Below are positions 13,643 through 17,539 of a DNA stretch of 17,539 bases, piece by piece. Numbering within the stretch: the first letter of the stretch is position 1; each line of letters starts with the position of its first letter. The notes below the pieces were generated by a model. That model saw nothing but the letters and a program-made list of their open reading frames with translations, was not told the DNA's origin and searched no databases. Source of the DNA: Candidatus Nomurabacteria bacterium (GTDB lineage Bacteria > Patescibacteriota > Saccharimonadia > Saccharimonadales > Saccharimonadaceae); NCBI GenBank assembly GCA_031262565.1, contig JAISHL010000013.1, positions 1-17,539 on the forward strand, read 5' to 3'. The translations under genes and the position numbers were made by a program.

Positions 13643-14944
13643 ATGACAATTAAACACTTAATTGAAAAAGTTCCCGCTTATGACACGCTGATTCTGCCGT
13701 ATCACCGAGTTCAGGCGTGGCGGGCGGCGAATAACGCGGATTATCCAGCGTCGGCAATGAAAGTTATTGGAGTGACTGGCACAAATGGCAAGACGACGAC
13801 TTGTTTTATGATTTACCAGATGTTGAAGTCGGCTGGCAAGAAAGTTGGCTTGATGACGACGGTTGGCTGGGGTGTTGATAAAGTTCATAGTCAGATCACG
13901 CATATGACGACTGCGACGCCGAAACTTTTGAATAAACGAATCCGTGAGATCGCTGATTCTGGCGCGGAATATCTGGTTTTGGAATTGACTTCGCACGCGC
14001 TGGCGCAACATCGGGCGTTTGGTGTGCCGATTGATGTTGCTGTTATGACTAACGTGACGCATGAACATTTGGACTATCACAAAACTTTTAGTAGATATTG
14101 CACGGCGAAGGAAAAATTATTTCGACAGGCGCAAAAAACTCATAATGGGCGCAAAATTGGCATAATTAACGCTGACGATCCGACCGCAGTCTGTTTTGCG
14201 CGGGATATTGAAAATGTGGTGAGTTATGGCGTAAATGATGGTGATTTACGCGCGCGACAGGTGAAATTAACCCCGAATGGCGTGGAATATTATGTGAAAG
14301 TTCCTAGTGGCGACAAACTTCACATCAAAACCAAGATTGCGGGCGAGTTTAACGTTTACAATTCGCTGGCGGCTGTGGCGGTTGGGCTGGCTTACGGGCT
14401 AACTGGCGAGCAAATTGAACAGGGAATTTTTGCGTTGGAAAGTGTTGAGGGGCGCATGAATACGATTGACGAGGGGCAGAATTTTCATGTAATTGTGGAT
14501 TATGCGCATACACCAGATAGTTTTGAGAAGTTGTTTAATGATATGAAAAGTTCGGCGAAAGGGCGAATTATTGCGCTGTTTGGCTCGGCTGGTGGTCGTC
14601 GCGATCCGTCAAAACGCCGTCCGCAAGGTGAAATTGCTGGCAAAAATGCTGACATTGTGATTTTAACGGAGGAAGATGACCGCGATACGTCGGGGCAAGA
14701 AATCTTGAATCAAATTGCGGCCGGCGTAGAAGCGGAAGGCAAAATTCGCGACAAAGATCTGTTTTTGATTCACGATCGCCCGAAAGCGATCAAATTTGCG
14801 CTGGAAATGGCAAAAAAAGATGACGTTGTGTTACTACTCGGTAAGGGGCATGAAAAAACCATTGAACGTAAAGATGGCGAACACGCTTGGGACGAAATCG
14901 GCACGGCGCGCAAGATTTTACGAGAAATTATTAAGAAATCGTGA
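13643..14944 (+). CDS. MurE-like UDP-MurNAc peptide ligase, short N-terminus
   Basis: 433 residues. The ATP-binding P-loop VTGTNGKTTT is at 44-53, about 65 residues earlier than in E. coli MurE, so most of the N-terminal UDP-binding domain is missing or replaced. Family landmarks follow: MTTATP, LELTSHALAQHR, TNVTHEHLDYHKTF, Lys 156 in YCTAKEKLF at the position of the carbamylated Lys, VDYAHTPDSFEKL, FGSAGGRRDPSKRRPQGEIA and LLGKGHEKTIERK. Where MurE that adds meso-diaminopimelate has DNPR, this has TEEDDRDTSGQE, so the amino acid added cannot be predicted. It should add the third residue to the cell-wall peptide in the cytoplasm. Its 3' end overlaps the opposite gene by 14 bp. The Mur ligase call is firm and MurE likely. 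Confidence 0.85.
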   Translation: MTIKHLIEKVPAYDTLILPYHRVQAWRAANNADYPASAMKVIGVTGTNGKTTTCFMIYQMLKSAGKKVGLMTTVGWGVDKVHSQITHMTTATPKLLNKRIREIADSGAEYLVLELTSHALAQHRAFGVPIDVAVMTNVTHEHLDYHKTFSRYCTAKEKLFRQAQKTHNGRKIGIINADDPTAVCFARDIENVVSYGVNDGDLRARQVKLTPNGVEYYVKVPSGDKLHIKTKIAGEFNVYNSLAAVAVGLAYGLTGEQIEQGIFALESVEGRMNTIDEGQNFHVIVDYAHTPDSFEKLFNDMKSSAKGRIIALFGSAGGRRDPSKRRPQGEIAGKNADIVILTEEDDRDTSGQEILNQIAAGVEAEGKIRDKDLFLIHDRPKAIKFALEMAKKDDVVLLLGKGHEKTIERKDGEHAWDEIGTARKILREIIKKS

Positions 14945-15779
14945 GCGACACGCAGCGAATATAGCCACCACCGCGGGCAAGTTCTGGCGCGCTGATCGGC
15001 AGAACCTTTAGACCATTTTTCTCAATTTCAGCTTGGAATTTTGGCGCGTGGGCGGACATAATAACGGTTTCGCCCGTGGAAACCAAATTGCATGCCAAAC
15101 CCTTTACAGCTTCGTCGTAATCAACCTCGATTTTTTGTAGTGGCAGGGCGGCGATTTGGACGCGCGAAACTTCGTCAAACGCCTCGGGGCAATAGGCGAT
15201 TAAATCGTCGCGAAGGACGGAAATTGCGAGGTCGATGTCATAAAATAATGAATCTTCCCAACCGCTTGCCGAGTTGATGACGGGTTGACCACTCGCGTCT
15301 AATTTTGGCACGGCGTGAAGTTGTACTAGTTCAAAACCTAAGGCTTCGGCGGCAAACTTTTGCGCCCGCGGATCTGAGCGATAACCCGATCCCGACAGCA
15401 AAAAATTTCCGCACGGCAACGAGTCGCCTTGTCCAGAAAAACGCCAATCCTCGGGAGCATGAATTACTTCTAAACCGAGCTGTCGAAAAACTGCTTCCGC
15501 GTATTTTTCTTCGTTTTTGCGAGCATTTGGCAGACGCGACAAAACGACTTTGCCGTTTCGCACTAAACCCCAGTTCGCCGTATAAACCCCATCTTGACTG
15601 TTAGCGGGCGGCGTGACTTGAAGTATCTCAATTTCCGCCTTGTAAAAATTCTCCAAAATTGTCCGATGTTCCGCTTTCGCCTCTGGAACGTTAACTGGTT
15701 TTGAATCGTAATATGGATTGATCGGCTGGTCGAGCGCGAAAAAATCCGCTCCTGAAATTAAAACTTTTGCGTTTAACAT
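14931..15779 (-). CDS. DDAH/arginine-deiminase-fold (amidinotransferase superfamily) protein
   Basis: 282 residues. The order of motifs matches dimethylarginine dimethylaminohydrolase-like proteins: ANWGLVRNGKVVLSRLPNAR near residues 68-90, then GDSLPCGNFLLSGSGYRSDP, then FYDIDLAISVL and AYCPEAFDEVS, and at the very end ARGGGYIRCVSL with the nucleophile Cys 276. In relatives the FYDID segment reads YHLD, and its His is part of the active site; here that position looks like Asp. The superfamily breaks or transfers the guanidino group of arginine derivatives. With the His changed, another substrate or no activity is possible. The start is supported by a -10 box 6 nt upstream. The 3' end overlaps the MurE-like gene. 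Confidence 0.72.
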   Translation of the reverse strand: MLNAKVLISGADFFALDQPINPYYDSKPVNVPEAKAEHRTILENFYKAEIEILQVTPPANSQDGVYTANWGLVRNGKVVLSRLPNARKNEEKYAEAVFRQLGLEVIHAPEDWRFSGQGDSLPCGNFLLSGSGYRSDPRAQKFAAEALGFELVQLHAVPKLDASGQPVINSASGWEDSLFYDIDLAISVLRDDLIAYCPEAFDEVSRVQIAALPLQKIEVDYDEAVKGLACNLVSTGETVIMSAHAPKFQAEIEKNGLKVLPISAPELARGGGYIRCVSLTIS

Positions 15780-15785
15780 AAAAAC

Positions 15786-15794
15786 ATTGTAACA
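15786..15794 (-). promoter_or_regulatory. Extended -10 promoter of the DDAH-like gene
   Basis: On the minus strand TGTTACAAT, ending 6 nt before the ATG at 15779; leaderless mRNA predicted. Confidence 0.5.
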
Positions 15795-15820
15795 AGATTC
15801 TGCGCACTTGACTATTATAT

Positions 15821-15849
15821 TTTACTTAACATGTAAAGTATAGTATAAT
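15821..15849 (+). promoter_or_regulatory. Promoter with possible operator for the CX5R phosphatase-like gene
   Basis: -35 TTTACT (15821-15826), 17-bp spacer, -10 TATAAT (15844-15849) ending 7 nt before the ATG. The spacer is filled by a near-palindrome, TACTTAACATGTAAAGTA (15823-15840, 16 of 18 bases symmetric), a likely protein-binding site. Confidence 0.5.
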
Positions 15850-15856
15850 AGCAACT

Positions 15857-16375
15857 ATGAATTATAATATTGATAATGTCAATAAAGAGAGAGAGATTTA
15901 TATTCCTAATGAGCAGACAGAAAGCGTTATTTGTTGTCGTGAGGGATTACATCGCAGTCCAACTATTGCTCGTGGCGTAAATGAGAAGAAGATGGCGCAG
16001 AAATGTATAGCGTTATCTGGCGGATTACTGGGAGTTACGAGCTATTTGCAACCAGCAGAGGAGATTTTGGGCGATACAATAACCGAAAGGCGTAATATGG
16101 CTGAATCTACAATTGACAGAGTTTGCGAGGAAACAAATAATATTAAAGTTCGCGATTATTACAAATCCATTTTTGATAACGATAAAATTGATCATATTTA
16201 TTTAATTCAAAATGGTCGTGAACTCAGAAAGTTTTATAATCAGTCCGCAATTGCAGTATTTGAGCGATATGCGAGAATGAGCAAGAAAATTTTTGAGGTT
16301 ATTGCCTTGGAGGATATTATAAGGAAGTTTGATATTCCAGAGGTGCGAAAAAATCTCAGCTATCTTAACTTTTAA
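15857..16375 (+). CDS. Protein tyrosine phosphatase-like protein with CX5R loop
   Basis: 172 residues. A strand ESVICCREGLHRSPTIA holds C27-x5-R33-S34, the phosphate-binding loop of Cys-based phosphatases; the following SPTIA resembles low-molecular-weight and related bacterial PTP-like proteins. The rest (a Ser-Gly-Gly turn at SGGLLGV, then charged helices, DKIDHIYLIQNG strand, C-terminal helices) shows no second motif that I recognise, and no clear general-acid Asp can be picked. Either a phosphatase or a fold relative; the substrate is unknown. The double Cys (C26, C27) could allow a protective disulfide. It is AT-rich compared with its neighbours and has its own promoter with a possible operator. 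Confidence 0.6.
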   Translation: MNYNIDNVNKEREIYIPNEQTESVICCREGLHRSPTIARGVNEKKMAQKCIALSGGLLGVTSYLQPAEEILGDTITERRNMAESTIDRVCEETNNIKVRDYYKSIFDNDKIDHIYLIQNGRELRKFYNQSAIAVFERYARMSKKIFEVIALEDIIRKFDIPEVRKNLSYLNF

Positions 16376-16381
16376 GGCAAG

Positions 16382-16410
16382 CTGACAAACTTTCCCGTAT
16401 ATGCTAAAAT
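16382..16410 (+). promoter_or_regulatory. Promoter of the PMM-like gene
   Basis: -35 CTGACA (16382-16387), 17-bp spacer, extended -10 TGCTAAAAT with TAAAAT at 16405-16410. The leader of about 17 nt carries AAGGAGG (16424-16430) only 3 nt before the ATG, an unusually close spacing. Confidence 0.65.
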
Positions 16411-16433
16411 AGCGACATAAACTAAGGAGGGTT

Positions 16434-17183
16434 ATGAAAAAAGTTTTGAGTTTTGATCTGGATGACACGTTGAGCTTGGCGAAGTTGCCGATGGAGCCTG
16501 AAATGGCGAAAGCATTTGGCGATTTATTGGAGTATTACGATATGTGCGTGATCTCGGGTGCGATGTTTTCGCAGATTAAAAAGCAAGTGGTTGATGTTTT
16601 GAATGTGCCAGCGGAAAACCTGAAACGTTTGCATGTTATGGCGAGTCAAGGCACGAAATATTGGCGTTTTCAAGATGGCGAGTGGAAAGTGATTTATGCG
16701 GACGACCTTGCGCCAGAAAAAATCGCGGAGATCTTCAAAGTTTTGGAAGAGTCGGCGAAAGAGGCGGGTTATTGGTGTAAAAATCCAGCGGGCGAGATTA
16801 TTGAAAATCGCGACAATACGCAGGTGACGATGTCGGCGATTGGGCAAAAAGCGCGCAAAGAAGATAAATACGCTTGGGATCCTGATCATAAAAAGCGTGA
16901 GGCGATCGTCAAGATTGCGCGCGAAAAAATGCCAGATTTGGAATTTGGGATTGGTGGCACAACGTCGATTGATGTGACGATGCCGGGCGTAAACAAGGCT
17001 TATGGTATGCGAAAATTGATGGAAAATAATGATTTGGAAAAATCGGACATCTTGTTTTTTGGCGATATGACGCAAGTTGGCGGCAACGACTACCCTGTCG
17101 CGGAAATGGGAATTGATACGATTACGGTGAAAAATTGGCAAGAAACCGTGAATGTGTTGAAGGGAATTCTGGCGGTTAGCTGA
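16434..17183 (+). CDS. HAD-IIB protein, eukaryote-type phosphomannomutase (PMM)-like
   Basis: 249 residues. HAD motif I FDLDDTL carries D8, D10 and T12; motif II is VISGAMF; ENRDNTQVTMSAIG sits where PMM has its sugar-phosphate segment; FGIGGTTSIDVTMPGVNKAYG provides the conserved Lys loop; and FFGDMTQVGGNDYPVA is motif IV. The cap is of the C2b type and the length matches PMM (about 250). Known members interconvert mannose-6-phosphate and mannose-1-phosphate for GDP-mannose and glycan synthesis; some HAD-IIB relatives are plain sugar phosphatases. The catalytic Asp pair is intact. It is transcribed alone from a good promoter. PMM-like family membership is firm; mutase versus phosphatase is open. 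Confidence 0.8.
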   Translation: MKKVLSFDLDDTLSLAKLPMEPEMAKAFGDLLEYYDMCVISGAMFSQIKKQVVDVLNVPAENLKRLHVMASQGTKYWRFQDGEWKVIYADDLAPEKIAEIFKVLEESAKEAGYWCKNPAGEIIENRDNTQVTMSAIGQKARKEDKYAWDPDHKKREAIVKIAREKMPDLEFGIGGTTSIDVTMPGVNKAYGMRKLMENNDLEKSDILFFGDMTQVGGNDYPVAEMGIDTITVKNWQETVNVLKGILAVS

Positions 17184-17201
17184 TAATTTTCTCGCAATTC
17201 C

Positions 17202-17229
17202 TTGACTAACCCATCAGGGGTGATATAAT
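17202..17229 (+). promoter_or_regulatory. Promoter of the secreted protein gene
   Basis: -35 TTGACT (17202-17207), 16-bp spacer, -10 TATAAT (17224-17229). The ATG follows after 9 nt, or after 12 nt for the second ATG, so the leader is at most a few bases. Confidence 0.68.
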
Positions 17230-17238
17230 GGTTGTGCT

Positions 17239-17539
17239 ATGATGAGGGGGCTTAAAAAGTCTAAGCGAGAGTTAAATTTGAGTAGGAAAAACTTACGCAA
17301 GTATATTTTACCATGCACTACAATCGCTCTTATCTTCACTTTATCCACCTTAACTTTTTGTAAACTCTTTCTATCAGAAAACCGTCTCTCCTCCGACCTC
17401 TCCTACACCTCCTCTCAGCAATCTGGCTTCAACATCGCCCTCGCCGTCGGCGCTGGCGTTAACGCCAGCATTGCTATGACCAATACAGACAGTGAAACAG
17501 AAGGAGATAGTGATACCTGTAAACTAACACCATCAACCC
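17239..17539 (+). CDS. Secreted or surface protein, N-terminal part only
   Basis: Open from the ATG at 17239 to the window edge (100 codons); a second ATG follows immediately. A basic N-terminus of about 21 residues (MMRGLKKSKRELNLSRKNLR) leads into one hydrophobic helix (about 23-45), so it is a signal peptide or anchor. The outside part is Ser/Thr-rich (SSDLSYTSSQQSG), then AVGAGVNASIAMTNTDSETEGD. No domain can be named from this part. Codons end in C (ATC, CTC, GCC, ACC, TCC) far more often than in the gene before it. The full protein lies outside the window. Confidence 0.7.
   Translation, partial: MMRGLKKSKRELNLSRKNLRKYILPCTTIALIFTLSTLTFCKLFLSENRLSSDLSYTSSQQSGFNIALAVGAGVNASIAMTNTDSETEGDSDTCKLTPST

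Noticed and set aside
14796..15011. 71-codon plus-strand open frame at the end of the MurE-like gene
   Set aside because: It is out of frame with the ligase and antisense to the DDAH-like gene, both of which have clear family motifs.

Overview
The window looks like part of a small, tightly packed genome of the Patescibacteria (CPR), most probably a Saccharibacteria (TM7)-type organism. This is an inference from gene content: several Cys-containing secreted TrbC/VirB2-like pilin proteins in a row, an RNase J with N- and C-terminal extensions, a shortened MurE-type ligase, a eukaryote-type phosphomannomutase-like HAD protein, few recognisable metabolic genes, and genes that abut or overlap. TGA acts as a stop (3341-3343, 7347-7349, 14942-14944), which argues against the recoded Gracilibacteria/SR1 lineages. 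No rRNA, tRNA or CRISPR array was seen.

Layout. 1-1583 (minus): three consecutive pilin-like genes carrying four pilin-like modules; the last runs off the left edge. 1584-1999: an intergenic stretch filled with palindromic repeats. 2000-5688 (plus): a probable operon of a class V aminotransferase/cysteine desulfurase-like enzyme, a small membrane protein, a membrane-anchored thioredoxin-fold protein with a CSVC motif, and a DUF3137-like membrane protein. 5702-6337 (minus): a HAM1/RdgB-type NTP pyrophosphatase. 6356-7909 (plus): a promoter, a 152-nt structured leader or small RNA with a terminator, then a DNA methyltransferase and a PD-(D/E)XK nuclease, forming a type II restriction-modification unit that is AT-rich at least in the nuclease half. 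7893-8636 (minus): a TylF-like methyltransferase. 8683-10572 (plus): a P1B metal ATPase. 10569-11087 (minus): an unknown protein with a strong promoter. 11181-13478 (minus): RNase J. 13643-14944 (plus): a MurE-like ligase. 14931-15779 (minus): a DDAH/arginine-deiminase-fold protein. 15857-16375 (plus): a CX5R phosphatase-like protein. 16434-17183 (plus): a PMM-like HAD protein. 17239-end (plus): the start of a secreted or surface protein.

Three signals stand out. First, palindromic repeats of the type GTCATT...AATGAC have entered three protein genes (desulfurase-like, ATPase, TylF-like) without breaking the frame. Two related copies are read in the same frame, give nearly the same peptide, and show paired stem changes. 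This resembles the Rickettsia palindromic elements, but in what looks like a CPR genome. Second, most first-in-transcript genes have a -10 box, often TGCTAWAAT, only 6-7 nt before the ATG. That predicts leaderless mRNAs, while genes with a leader or inside operons mostly have Shine-Dalgarno sites. Third, the restriction-modification genes are preceded by a long RNA hairpin held together partly by G-U pairs, followed by a terminator and several mutually complementary GCGAC/GTCGC segments, which suggests attenuation or autoregulation.
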